DNA of 57,071 nt from a virus. The notes beneath the pieces are model-generated. The model was not told where the DNA came from and did no database searches. It worked only from the letters and a program-made list of their open reading frames with translations. The translations under genes were made by a program, and so were the position numbers. Positions 8,062-14,309 of this stretch are shown piece after piece. The stretch covers positions 1-57,071 of IMG/VR virus record IMGVR_UViG_3300021959_007110, one strand, 5' to 3'. Each line of letters opens with the position of its first letter. Position 1 is the first letter of the stretch.

Positions 8062-8472
8062 CTATTTATAATATTTTAACCTTGATATATTAACATGATT
8101 AGAACGAGCCACTTCTAACACTTCTTTAGAATAAAACTCTTCAATAAATTTCTTAGGTCTTATAGCATCATGTAAATATTCAACTTTGTCTAAACTGAAG
8201 TCATCTCTTGGATAACGAAAGTTTCTTACAACAAACCCAGACTTCAAGTCCCAGGTATCAATACCGTCATAAGCTACTGCGTGACTATTGCTCTCTATTA
8301 GATAACAAAAGTTTTTAATTTTAGCAATCTCATAAGCAGTATATGAAGCCATCGCATAACATGGATATATATAAAACCATAACTTCTCATTTGTATCAGT
8401 GTTAGTAAAAAATCCTTTTTTAAAAGGAACGAGAGATGGATGATCAATAGGAATATGACCATCAAATTTCAT
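8062..8472 (-). CDS. Putative transglutaminase-like protein B (C/H/D), 136 aa
   Basis: Paralogue of the gene at 6865-7296: IESNSHAVAYDGIDTWDLKS then FRYPRDDFSLDKVEYL. The likely active-site Cys lies in YPCYAMASYTAYEI at the start of a helix. His in NSHAV and Asp in YDG or TWD follow at the same spacing as in the other copy. The N-terminus (MKFDGHIPIDHPSLVPFKKG) differs strongly, suggesting old duplication followed by specialisation. Its ATG overlaps the stop of the upstream gene. Confidence 0.55.
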   Translation of the reverse strand: MKFDGHIPIDHPSLVPFKKGFFTNTDTNEKLWFYIYPCYAMASYTAYEIAKIKNFCYLIESNSHAVAYDGIDTWDLKSGFVVRNFRYPRDDFSLDKVEYLHDAIRPKKFIEEFYSKEVLEVARSNHVNISRLKYYK

Positions 8473-8693
8473 TAATAACTCCTAATAACTCTACCTTTAA
8501 ATGCCGTTTTATCAGCGCACCAATCTTCTGGATGCATGTGCCTAGGTCGTTTTCCTGCAGGTTTACTTACCATACGTCCCATAGGAGTATAAAAAGCACA
8601 CCATTCTTGTTGTGGTCGACGTTTAACAGAGGAACTCATTGATTCCCAAGCTTTTGTACCATTAGATGATTTAGTTAATTTACGAACTGCCAT
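8472..8693 (-). CDS. Small conserved phage protein, 73 aa
   Basis: Seventy-three residues, basic, with Trp and Cys fixed points: KAWESM, QQEWCAFYTPMGRMVSKPAG, then HPEDWCADKTAFKGRVIRSY. Two WC pairs could hold a metal or a disulphide. First gene after a predicted promoter with a hairpin (8706-8760), and it leads the leftward unit containing the nitroreductase. Not recognised beyond similarity in style to other small marine-phage proteins. Confidence 0.6.
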   Translation of the reverse strand: MAVRKLTKSSNGTKAWESMSSSVKRRPQQEWCAFYTPMGRMVSKPAGKRPRHMHPEDWCADKTAFKGRVIRSY

Positions 8694-8705
8694 GATTACT
8701 CCAAT

Positions 8706-8729
8706 AAAAAAGGGTATATTTCTATACCC
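8706..8729 (-). terminator. Rho-independent terminator / leader hairpin
   Basis: On the minus strand GGGTATA, loop GAAA, TATACCC is followed by six T. It lies just past the UV-endonuclease gene and right before the next gene, so it can end the upstream transcript. It also sits directly after the predicted promoter of the downstream gene. Confidence 0.8.
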
Positions 8730-8731
8730 TC

Positions 8732-8760
8732 ATTGTTACACTTTGAGATTTGTATGTCAA
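8732..8760 (-). promoter_or_regulatory. Sigma70-type promoter, leftward
   Basis: Minus strand TTGACA, 17 bases, AACAAT (or 16 bases then TAACAA). The transcription start would fall at or within the terminator-like hairpin at 8712-8729. A perfect -35 box supports it; the -10 box is weak. Confidence 0.45.
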
Positions 8761-8767
8761 AAAGAAA

Positions 8768-9841
8768 TTATAATCTTTTAGTGATTACACTCTCTCCACT
8801 GAAATCTTCCTCTGATTTGATGAATTCGTAGAATCCTTGAACTGCAACTTCTTTATGCTTCGCTTCAATATCAAAATCTGCATATTCAAGCATTGGTACA
8901 TGATTTGCCATTAGATGCTCATCCCAGTAAGTTTCTGAATGAGCATTAGGTTTCATCCAGTAATCTCGATTATCGGGGTGGAAGGATTGTGATTTGTGGA
9001 ACAACGGGCGTACGCCTCTCCATGACTTGACAGCTTCCACGAAGTAGTCACTTGTGTGGGTGATGTGATCCACGTCTCTAATTTTCCGATTGACCGTTTT
9101 CTCTCCAATTTTAACTCTCTCAGCCTCAACCATTCGATGGCAGGCATAGTGGTGTGTGTCGAGGGTGCAGCGGATAGGGATCCGTTGGGCAAGTTCAAGT
9201 GTGTGGTGGATGTCATATCCATTGGGTTTATCTTCATTTTCGACGGATAAGCAGCCTTGGGCATAGTCTGAAAGGTAGGGGAAGTGTGCGGCAAAGCGTT
9301 TAATACCATCTTCGTGTTTTCCTCCATATAGTCCTTGTAAGTGAATGTTCATTGAAAAATCTTCGGCAGGTAATCCCATCAATGAACCGTATAGGGCATG
9401 ATACTCTAAATCTTCAATAGATTTAGTTACTACATCTGGTTTATTAGAAGCGAGAACTGTATACTGACCAGGATGCACAGAAAGACGAACAGAGTGTCGT
9501 TTTGCAGCCTCACCAGCTTGAGCCAGTATAGTTTCAATCTCCTCCCAAATTTCTTTATACCAGTCTTGAGTAAATTCAAGAGTGTAGCAAGGAAACATCT
9601 CAGAAGAGATCCGAAAGCTTCTAAGATTAAAAGGTTGAGTTGGGAAATAAGTAGTAAGAGCGTCGAGAAGTTTTTTACAGTTCCCAATAGCCTTTGTTTG
9701 AACTTTCTCTTTTCCGCCCTCTTTAAGAGCATAGGTCTTGGTAGTGGTTCCAAAGTTATACCTTTTAGCAAGCGTTTTATCATGCCATTGGCAGCATTGC
9801 GAAATGCGCCAATCAGTTTGTTTTTGATTGAAATATTCCAT
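8768..9841 (-). CDS. uvsE: UV damage endonuclease (UVDE family)
   Basis: A 357-residue TIM-barrel endonuclease. Family landmarks: NLRSFRISSEMFPCY, RLSVHPGQYTVLAS (metal-binding His), MNIHLQGLYGGKHE, LSVENEDKPNGYD (metal-binding Glu), PIRCTLDTHHYACH, and a final LEYADFDIEAKHKE. These supply the His/Glu/Asp ligands for a three-metal site that nicks DNA 5' to UV photoproducts. It has its own predicted promoter and a terminator behind it, so it is a single-gene unit. Useful for a virus in sunlit water. Length is normal to slightly long for the family. Confidence 0.92.
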   Translation of the reverse strand: MEYFNQKQTDWRISQCCQWHDKTLAKRYNFGTTTKTYALKEGGKEKVQTKAIGNCKKLLDALTTYFPTQPFNLRSFRISSEMFPCYTLEFTQDWYKEIWEEIETILAQAGEAAKRHSVRLSVHPGQYTVLASNKPDVVTKSIEDLEYHALYGSLMGLPAEDFSMNIHLQGLYGGKHEDGIKRFAAHFPYLSDYAQGCLSVENEDKPNGYDIHHTLELAQRIPIRCTLDTHHYACHRMVEAERVKIGEKTVNRKIRDVDHITHTSDYFVEAVKSWRGVRPLFHKSQSFHPDNRDYWMKPNAHSETYWDEHLMANHVPMLEYADFDIEAKHKEVAVQGFYEFIKSEEDFSGESVITKRL

Positions 9842-9863
9842 AGAATCTCCGTTGATTTTCTAT

Positions 9864-9893
9864 AGTATATATAAAGTTGTAAGGACTCTGCAA
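9864..9893 (-). promoter_or_regulatory. Promoter of the UV endonuclease gene
   Basis: Minus strand TTGCAG, 18 bases, TATACT, 23 bases before the ATG. The -35 box lies in the arm of an inverted repeat (GACTCT at 9884-9889, AGAGTC at 9903-9908), which could be an operator or the tail hairpin of the upstream transcript. Confidence 0.5.
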
Positions 9894-9945
9894 AGATTTA
9901 TTAGAGTCTTAATCTACCACAAGGTTTAATCACGCCATTAAAAAA

Positions 9946-10272
9946 TTACTTACTTTTACCAAGGTTTTGAGTACCAAAAAAAGCAGCAACAATAGCTGCA
10001 ACTGAAACAAAATACACAGAGGCCATGTCTCCAAGAATTTTACTTGCTTGATCTAACCCAATAAGAACTGCTAGTACAACAGCAAAAGGATATAATAACA
10101 TACCAAATAAGGCAAACCATGCCATTTTACGTTGTGCATCTCGCATCGCGTCTGCATCCTCTAGAGCTTTACGTTTAAATTCTAAATCCATCTCTAACTC
10201 TTCTTTAGATAAATGCCCATCACCGTTAATATCTTTAGCGGCTACTTCTGGATCAACCGTTTTCGTTTCCAT
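9946..10272 (-). CDS. EF-hand membrane protein, 108 aa
   Basis: Residues 14-25 read DINGDGHLSKEE, a canonical EF-hand calcium loop (D-x-N-x-D-x-H-x-x-x-E/E). A charged helix follows, then two membrane segments (about 52-73 and 82-101) and a short basic end. Two-pass topology with a charged N-terminal arm is compatible with a holin, and lysis genes are on the same arm, but calcium sensing would be unusual. Overlaps the upstream gene by 20 bases. Confidence 0.65.
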   Translation of the reverse strand: METKTVDPEVAAKDINGDGHLSKEELEMDLEFKRKALEDADAMRDAQRKMAWFALFGMLLYPFAVVLAVLIGLDQASKILGDMASVYFVSVAAIVAAFFGTQNLGKSK

Positions 10273-10549
10273 TAATCATCTCCCAAGGAATATAATTCAT
10301 AATATCCTCTTGATAAAAATATGCACCTAATACAGCAGCTACAAGCACTAGTATCCAAAGTGGTTTTTTAGAGGTTTGCGTTGAAATAGACTGAGCTACT
10401 TCATCTGCAAATTGAGAAGCTTCACGCTCTGTATGCATACGCTCCCAAAGAGCTTTTTGACCTTCTATTCTACGTAAAGAAGCACCTTTTACTTTAAGTA
10501 AAGTTTCAGCTTCTTCCCAAGTAAGAAGTGTTTTAATATCATCATCCAT
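10253..10549 (-). CDS. C-terminal tail-anchored membrane protein, 98 aa
   Basis: Start at 10549 (MDDDIKTLLTWEEAETLLKV) is chosen because AAGGA precedes it; a longer in-frame start at 10594 lacks a site. Residues 1-60 are a charged helix, residues 63-80 one membrane pass (LWILVLVAAVLGAYFY), then a short polar end. Not recognised. It lies in a string of small membrane proteins between 9.9 and 13.1 kb. Confidence 0.6.
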   Translation of the reverse strand: MDDDIKTLLTWEEAETLLKVKGASLRRIEGQKALWERMHTEREASQFADEVAQSISTQTSKKPLWILVLVAAVLGAYFYQEDIMNYIPWEMINGNENG

Positions 10550-10603
10550 TTTATCGTCCTTTAAAAGTCGATTTCTCGACCATCTTTTTCCCAAGTGTTA
10601 AAT

Positions 10604-10885
10604 CTAGTCCTGATAGTTGCCACTTGAGTTTCTGTTAGTTGTTGTTTGTTCGAGTATTCGGATACGAGCTTCGATACTGTCGAGTCGTTTGGCGAGTTCG
10701 GGGAATTTAGCCATTCGCTTTCGTTCATCTGTGAGCATTTTAATTCCGTACCTTTTTGAAGCCCAAGTGTAGAGCGAATCCAATTTAGCATATGTCCATA
10801 CTCCTAATTTTGTATCTCTAAACCACGATTCTGTAGCGGAACCTACAATAGAACCTGCTATAGATTTTAATAAGAAAAACCACAC
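10604..10885 (-). CDS. Small membrane-proximal protein with C-terminal coiled coil, 93 aa
   Basis: Residues 1-18 (MWFFLLKSIAGSIVGSAT) form a short membrane or amphipathic segment; then WFRDTKLGVWTYAKLDSLYTW and a helix LAKRLDSIEARIRILEQ with heptad spacing. ATG overlaps the stop of the structural protein gene. An overlapping frame (10561-10791) reads plausibly at its end but has no convincing start, so only this frame is called. Function unknown. Confidence 0.6.
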   Translation of the reverse strand: MWFFLLKSIAGSIVGSATESWFRDTKLGVWTYAKLDSLYTWASKRYGIKMLTDERKRMAKFPELAKRLDSIEARIRILEQTTTNRNSSGNYQD

Positions 10886-11643
10886 TATGAAACTCCTGTT
10901 CCTGGAACAATAGTATCTGCTCCATCAATAAGTACCATGTCAAAGATTGCACCTGCTTCAGTAGTAGCACCTGCTTTTACTTGTACTTGTATGTCAGTAT
11001 TAGCGCTAAATTTTAATGGATAATCGTAAGTATAATCTACAGGTACGCCAAAAGAACCAAAACGTCCTTTTTCGTTAAAAGCGGTTCCCGCATCATTATC
11101 TCTTGCTAATATTCTAAATATTACCTCTTTTTGTTTATCAATTGAACCTTGAAAATAATGTAGATAACCTGTTTTTCCTGCAGGAACTGTGTAGACTGCC
11201 ATCAGTGTTTGACCTGCCCCAGCTGTAATTAAAGCAGCTATCTCCCCACCCTGTCTGATTTCAATTGAATTTGAATTAGTAGTACTTGTGTTTGCTGAAA
11301 CAACAATAGCACGATTTATACGAGAGTATGAATTGGCTGATGCAGATCCGTCAACTGTAATTAAATCTGTAGCAGGAAGAAAATTTGCATCAAGTCCTGA
11401 TATTCTAACAGTTGATGCAGAGTCATCAGCATCTGTTGTAGAAACAGCGGTTGCTGTACCAGAACTTTGATAAGTGTACACATTTGAACCGTCCCACACT
11501 GTTTCAAAACTGCCTCCTACAGAAGAATTCCAACCAAATTTATTGATAGCAGAATGGTTAGAAACGTGTCCACGAGCTACTTGAAGATTAAATGATTCAG
11601 TTTTACGAGTAGCGGTAGCAGATGGATTTTGAAAATTACTCAT
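10885..11643 (-). CDS. Phage virion structural protein, 252 aa
   Basis: The N-terminus has TRKTESFNLQVARGHVSNHSAINKFG, a motif I associate with a structural protein family of marine phages. The rest is beta-rich with many Ser/Thr/Ala/Gly and long strands (AALITAGAGQTLMAVYTVPAGKTGYLHYFQGS, IFRILARDN), like a head-decoration or tail-fibre-type beta sandwich. No Cys. It is the only clear virion component in the window and marks the leftward arm as late genes. Exact location in the particle is unknown. Confidence 0.7.
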   Translation of the reverse strand: MSNFQNPSATATRKTESFNLQVARGHVSNHSAINKFGWNSSVGGSFETVWDGSNVYTYQSSGTATAVSTTDADDSASTVRISGLDANFLPATDLITVDGSASANSYSRINRAIVVSANTSTTNSNSIEIRQGGEIAALITAGAGQTLMAVYTVPAGKTGYLHYFQGSIDKQKEVIFRILARDNDAGTAFNEKGRFGSFGVPVDYTYDYPLKFSANTDIQVQVKAGATTEAGAIFDMVLIDGADTIVPGTGVS

Positions 11644-11815
11644 TACACATTTCCATATAGCAATTATGAGTAGGTTTTGCTAACATCTGTCTAGTCCAAT
11701 CTAATTCTTGAATCAATCGGTTATACCACGCCTGATCCATTGGATCATGTGCTTTTGCCATATCTTCTTTTAATTGCCCAATTCTTACGTTAATATATTT
11801 TTCTGCCTTACTCAT
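11636..11815 (-). CDS. Small helical protein, 59 aa
   Basis: Start at MSKAEKYINVRIGQLKEDMA (11815) overlaps the thermonuclease stop; a longer frame to 11845 is possible. The body is one long charged helix pair ending CYMEMCNE. Overlaps the structural-protein start by eight bases. Could be a scaffold or assembly helper because of its neighbour, but nothing identifies it. Confidence 0.55.
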   Translation of the reverse strand: MSKAEKYINVRIGQLKEDMAKAHDPMDQAWYNRLIQELDWTRQMLAKPTHNCYMEMCNE

Positions 11816-12269
11816 CGCACCATCCTTTTTTAGCTCCGCCATCATAAGAACGAGCTAAACCTTTATCAATTAAAATGTCAGAATAAAGAAGACCGTCTAG
11901 ATACACATTTGAAAGTATACGTCCTCCATATTTATCCCATTTGAGATCTTTAAACTCAATAGTTTTCGCAGCGCGAAATAACTTGTTAGCAGTTTGTCTA
12001 CCAATGAGAGCTAGTTCTTTTTCTTTTTCACACTTGCCTTTTATCTCAGGAGTATCAATACCAAGTACTCTAACACTCATTCTACTTAGTTTGCCAGGAA
12101 GTACGGGTGCAGAAACATAACAAGTGTCTCCATCATAACAAACATTGCCACGATACTCACGCATCTGTAAAAAATCAGAAGCAAACGCTAAGTTTGCAAA
12201 TAAAATTACAGCTATACCAAAAGAAAATCCAGCTAATAATTCCAATCCGAATTTATCAATTTTTTTCAT
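11808..12269 (-). CDS. Thermonuclease-family (SNase-like) nuclease, exported
   Basis: A 153-residue protein. Residues 10-30 form a signal anchor (LLAGFSFGIAVILFANLAFA). The SNase fold follows: VCYDGDTCYVSAP (metal Asp), VRVLGIDTPEI (R and D of the active site), ELALIGRQTANKLF (catalytic E shifted), WDKYGGRILSNVYLDG (second Arg), and LIDKGLARSYDGG. Ca-dependent cutting of DNA/RNA in the periplasm or after lysis is expected. Length equals a normal SNase domain. Disulphide-capable Cys fit an exported enzyme. Confidence 0.85.
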   Translation of the reverse strand: MKKIDKFGLELLAGFSFGIAVILFANLAFASDFLQMREYRGNVCYDGDTCYVSAPVLPGKLSRMSVRVLGIDTPEIKGKCEKEKELALIGRQTANKLFRAAKTIEFKDLKWDKYGGRILSNVYLDGLLYSDILIDKGLARSYDGGAKKGWCDE

Positions 12270-12277
12270 TTTTACTC

Positions 12278-12379
12278 CTAATCATCATGTATTCTATAAT
12301 ACCAGTCTATCATATAGCAAATAAAAAAGATTACAACTACAAGGAAAATACAGAATAAGATAGCAAGTGCGTTATTCAT
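12278..12379 (-). CDS. Tiny membrane protein, 33 aa
   Basis: Thirty-three residues: MNNALAILFCIFLVVVIFFI then CYMIDWYYRIHDD. One membrane helix with a short acidic/aromatic cytoplasmic or periplasmic tail. The ATG at 12379 overlaps the stop of the upstream gene. Its small size and overlaps on both sides suggest a real coupled gene; function unknown. Confidence 0.55.
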   Translation of the reverse strand: MNNALAILFCIFLVVVIFFICYMIDWYYRIHDD

Positions 12380-12554
12380 ATACACGAATCTTTGCAGGAT
12401 CAGCTAATGTTGGTTTACAAATAGCACTATAATTTCTCTGTTTGCCTAGCCTTTCAGCAAAGTATAAGCATCTATTTATATCATAAAAATACATTGAAGA
12501 TCCTCTTTGTTCTGTCCCATTTATCATTAATATTAACATAAAAACATGAATCAT
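12372..12554 (-). CDS. Small exported or membrane protein, 60 aa
   Basis: Residues 1-11 (MIHVFMLILMI) are hydrophobic, followed by SSMYFYDINRCLYFAERLGK and SAICKPTLADPAKIRVYE. Two Cys in the soluble part would suit a periplasmic location. Overlaps neighbours by four and eight bases. The YFYDINRCLYFAERL segment resembles small proteins I recall from marine phages; no function assigned. Confidence 0.55.
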   Translation of the reverse strand: MIHVFMLILMINGTEQRGSSMYFYDINRCLYFAERLGKQRNYSAICKPTLADPAKIRVYE

Positions 12555-13027
12555 AAAATTACCGCGAATAAAAAGATAAACAAAACAATCGCTGCTCCTA
12601 CTACTGCCGCAATAATACCAAATTGCTTTAAAGTCTCTTCAAATTCTTTTTCTTTTGCTCTTTTTTCGCGTTTAATTTGTGCGACTCGTTCTCTCTCTTC
12701 TTGTATTCTTTTAGCTCTCGTATCAACTATAGTTTGCCAAGTATCTGGACCAAAACGCAAATTAATCATGTTTTTCATTTCTTGCATTTTTTCTTGAGCT
12801 ATTTTTGCATCGATTACTTCTTGAGCTACAGTTTTGATTCCTAGTTGGTCGCCAATCCCAACACCTGCTTTTTTACTGCGTTTATGTTCAATCTCTTCCT
12901 GACCACGGAAGAGTCCGTCTACAGCGCCCGCAATCTCACCTATGTCTTTTGCTGTGTCTATGTTTGACTTTATAAATTCTACACTTGCTTTTACAAGTGC
13001 GATTCCTGCCATTGCTTCCGCTAACAT
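12551..13027 (-). CDS. Coiled-coil protein with C-terminal membrane anchor, 158 aa
   Basis: Start at 13027 (MLAEAMAGIALVKASVEFIK) is preferred: GGGAG precedes it and a hairpin leader ends just before. Residues 1-50 are amphipathic helical, 95-135 a strongly charged heptad helix (RIQEERERVAQIKREKRAKE), 138-157 a membrane anchor (FGIIAAVVGAAIVLFIFLFA). It heads a leftward unit of membrane proteins, nuclease and structural protein, with its own strong promoter. Possibly an internal virion or injection protein. Confidence 0.65.
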   Translation of the reverse strand: MLAEAMAGIALVKASVEFIKSNIDTAKDIGEIAGAVDGLFRGQEEIEHKRSKKAGVGIGDQLGIKTVAQEVIDAKIAQEKMQEMKNMINLRFGPDTWQTIVDTRAKRIQEERERVAQIKREKRAKEKEFEETLKQFGIIAAVVGAAIVLFIFLFAVIL

Positions 13028-13038
13028 GTCTTTCTCCC

Positions 13039-13054
13039 ACGGTTTATAAACCGT
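13039..13054 (-). promoter_or_regulatory. Leader palindrome next to ribosome binding site
   Basis: A perfect 16-base palindrome ACGGTTTATAAACCGT in the leader, ending seven bases before the GGGAG ribosome binding site. It can form a hairpin in the mRNA or act as a protein-binding operator. Confidence 0.5.
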
Positions 13055-13076
13055 AAAACGTAATTCCCTCAACTAA

Positions 13077-13105
13077 ATTATAGCTGAAACAGAAAAGTAG
13101 TCCAA
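13077..13105 (-). promoter_or_regulatory. Strong sigma70-type promoter, leftward
   Basis: Minus strand TTGGAC, 17 bases, TATAAT, immediately after the terminator of the phosphate-permease gene. Leader of about 45 bases with a palindrome before the coiled-coil membrane protein gene. Confidence 0.65.
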
Positions 13106-13107
13106 TT

Positions 13108-13140
13108 GAAAAACCACACCTCAAAATAGAAGTGTGGTTA
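13108..13140 (-). terminator. Rho-independent terminator after the phosphate permease gene
   Basis: Minus strand AACCACAC, 12-base loop, GTGTGGTT running into TTTTTC. Eight perfect pairs, 20 bases past the stop of the permease gene. Confidence 0.85.
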
Positions 13141-13159
13141 TAGGTAGATTTTAATATTT

Positions 13160-14119
13160 CTAAAGACCGTTTGGTACAATCACGTAATGGATAGCCAATA
13201 CTACCCCAACAGAAGCAGCAAGTCCGACCATCATTTTTAAAAAGTCTTTTCCTATTAGGGGGAATACAACTTTAAACTTTTCCTTGCCTGTCATAGTTGC
13301 CATAGCAAGTTCACGTCCACATAGTAATCCAACGAACACCCAAGTTGTTGACATAGGTATATCGTTAAGCTCTTTAAAGAAGAATAAGATAACCCAATAT
13401 ACGGCATCAATAATTGTAGCAGAACGAACATAACGAGTATTATGCTTCTCTAAAACAATATTTTGAATCTTACCTCCACCTTCTCTGAACATAAACCAAA
13501 GCCCGCCTACAAAGATAGCAGAAATTGCAAACATCATGTCAGCAGGAATTTGTCTTGGTAAAAACACCGCAATATTTGCGATATCATGAGATAACCAAGT
13601 CCACCATAAAAAGCCAGTAGTAACCCATTGTCCAATTCTCCACCAGCGTTTATGTTCTTCTTTAACTGGTCTAGATTCGTCTAAAATTTTAGTTACACAA
13701 ATCCAAATAACATAAGCAGCTACAGCAGCAACAGCATATCCCATCATAGATTTCATCAACATTTTTTCTAAAATAAAAGTAGAAGCAAAAGCTGAAAGTA
13801 CTAAAAATGATGTGCTTACAGGCACACCGATCCGCGTTAGTAAAAGTAGAAGTCCAGGGGCTAACGCGTGATACCACTGAATTTCTTGAAAGGGTATTTT
13901 ATTCAGTCTTCCATAGGAGATGTCTCCCCCATAAGTAAACCATCCGTACCATAATGCCCATAACAAAACAGACGAAGCAGCAAGCCACATCGTCCTCCAA
14001 TGAAATCGTTCGTTGTTAGAAGCAATCCAAGTACCGAGAGTTTGTACTGAATCATTTGCTATAACTGAATACGCAGCAAATAAAAAACCAACACCCATCC
14101 AAAGAGTTAAAAGTTCCAT
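13160..14119 (-). CDS. PiT (PHO4) family inorganic phosphate permease
   Basis: A 319-residue polytopic membrane protein with the duplicated signatures of the family: AAYSVIANDSVQTLGTW (ANDS..T.G) near residue 16, TRIGVPVSTSFLVLSAF (GVPVST) near 96, SHDIANIAVFLP (the second SHD.AN repeat) near 178, and IPMSTTWVFVGLLCGREL near 253. It would import phosphate with H+ or Na+, raising supply for viral DNA synthesis in P-poor water. It has its own promoter-like -10 box, leader hairpin and terminator, so it is a single-gene unit. Shorter than bacterial PitA (about 500) because the large central loop is absent. Substrate other than phosphate, such as sulfate, is possible. Confidence 0.78.
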   Translation of the reverse strand: MELLTLWMGVGFLFAAYSVIANDSVQTLGTWIASNNERFHWRTMWLAASSVLLWALWYGWFTYGGDISYGRLNKIPFQEIQWYHALAPGLLLLLTRIGVPVSTSFLVLSAFASTFILEKMLMKSMMGYAVAAVAAYVIWICVTKILDESRPVKEEHKRWWRIGQWVTTGFLWWTWLSHDIANIAVFLPRQIPADMMFAISAIFVGGLWFMFREGGGKIQNIVLEKHNTRYVRSATIIDAVYWVILFFFKELNDIPMSTTWVFVGLLCGRELAMATMTGKEKFKVVFPLIGKDFLKMMVGLAASVGVVLAIHYVIVPNGL

Positions 14120-14141
14120 TTTAATTTCTCCTTAGAAAAGT

Positions 14142-14176
14142 AATAAGAGGCCACTAGACCTCTTATTTTCATTATA
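14142..14176 (-). promoter_or_regulatory. -10 box and 5' hairpin before phosphate permease; tRNA terminator
   Basis: Minus strand TATAAT at 14171-14176 is followed within a few bases by AATAAGAGG, eight-base loop, CCTCTTATT (14142-14167), then AAGGAG and the permease ATG. No good -35 box is seen. The hairpin can both end the tRNA transcript and cap the permease mRNA. Confidence 0.5.
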
Positions 14177-14219
14177 TTACAAAATTGTTACAGTTTTGTG
14201 AAATTTGAAAAATTAAAAT

Positions 14220-14304
14220 TGGCTGTGGAGGATGGAGTCGAACCATCACGCCTTTCGGCACACGAGAAACAGTCGTGCGTGTCTACCAGTTTCACCACCC
14301 CACA
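14220..14304 (-). tRNA. tRNA with GUU anticodon (Asn) on a class II, Leu-like body
   Basis: An 85-nucleotide cloverleaf including encoded CCA. Acceptor UGUGGGG/CUCCACA (one G-U), discriminator G73. D-arm GUG...CAC with loop AAACUGGUAGA, as in bacterial tRNA-Leu. Anticodon stem CACGA/UCGUG with loop CUGUUUC gives anticodon GUU. Variable arm of 13 nt forms UGCC-GAAA-GGCG. T-arm GAUGG-UUCGACU-CCAUC is normal. U1-A72, G73 and GUU agree with bacterial Asn identity, but Asn tRNAs have a short variable loop and A37; here a long arm and U37 are present. It follows the synthetase-like gene by five bases on the same strand, so they form one operon. Confidence 0.85.
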
Positions 14305-14309
14305 ATAAA

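Noticed and set aside
8953-9865. Several frames of 64-130 codons on both strands
   Set aside because: All are shadows of the UV damage endonuclease gene; translations lack any family pattern.
10561-10791. Alternative minus-strand frame of 76 codons
   Set aside because: Its first two thirds overlap the membrane-proximal gene at 10604-10885 and read poorly. Only its last 20-27 residues look protein-like, perhaps from a GTG, but no good start is seen.
14220-14304. Plain tRNA-Leu
   Set aside because: D-arm and long variable arm are Leu-like, but the seven-base anticodon loop CUGUUUC gives GUU and the discriminator is G, not A.
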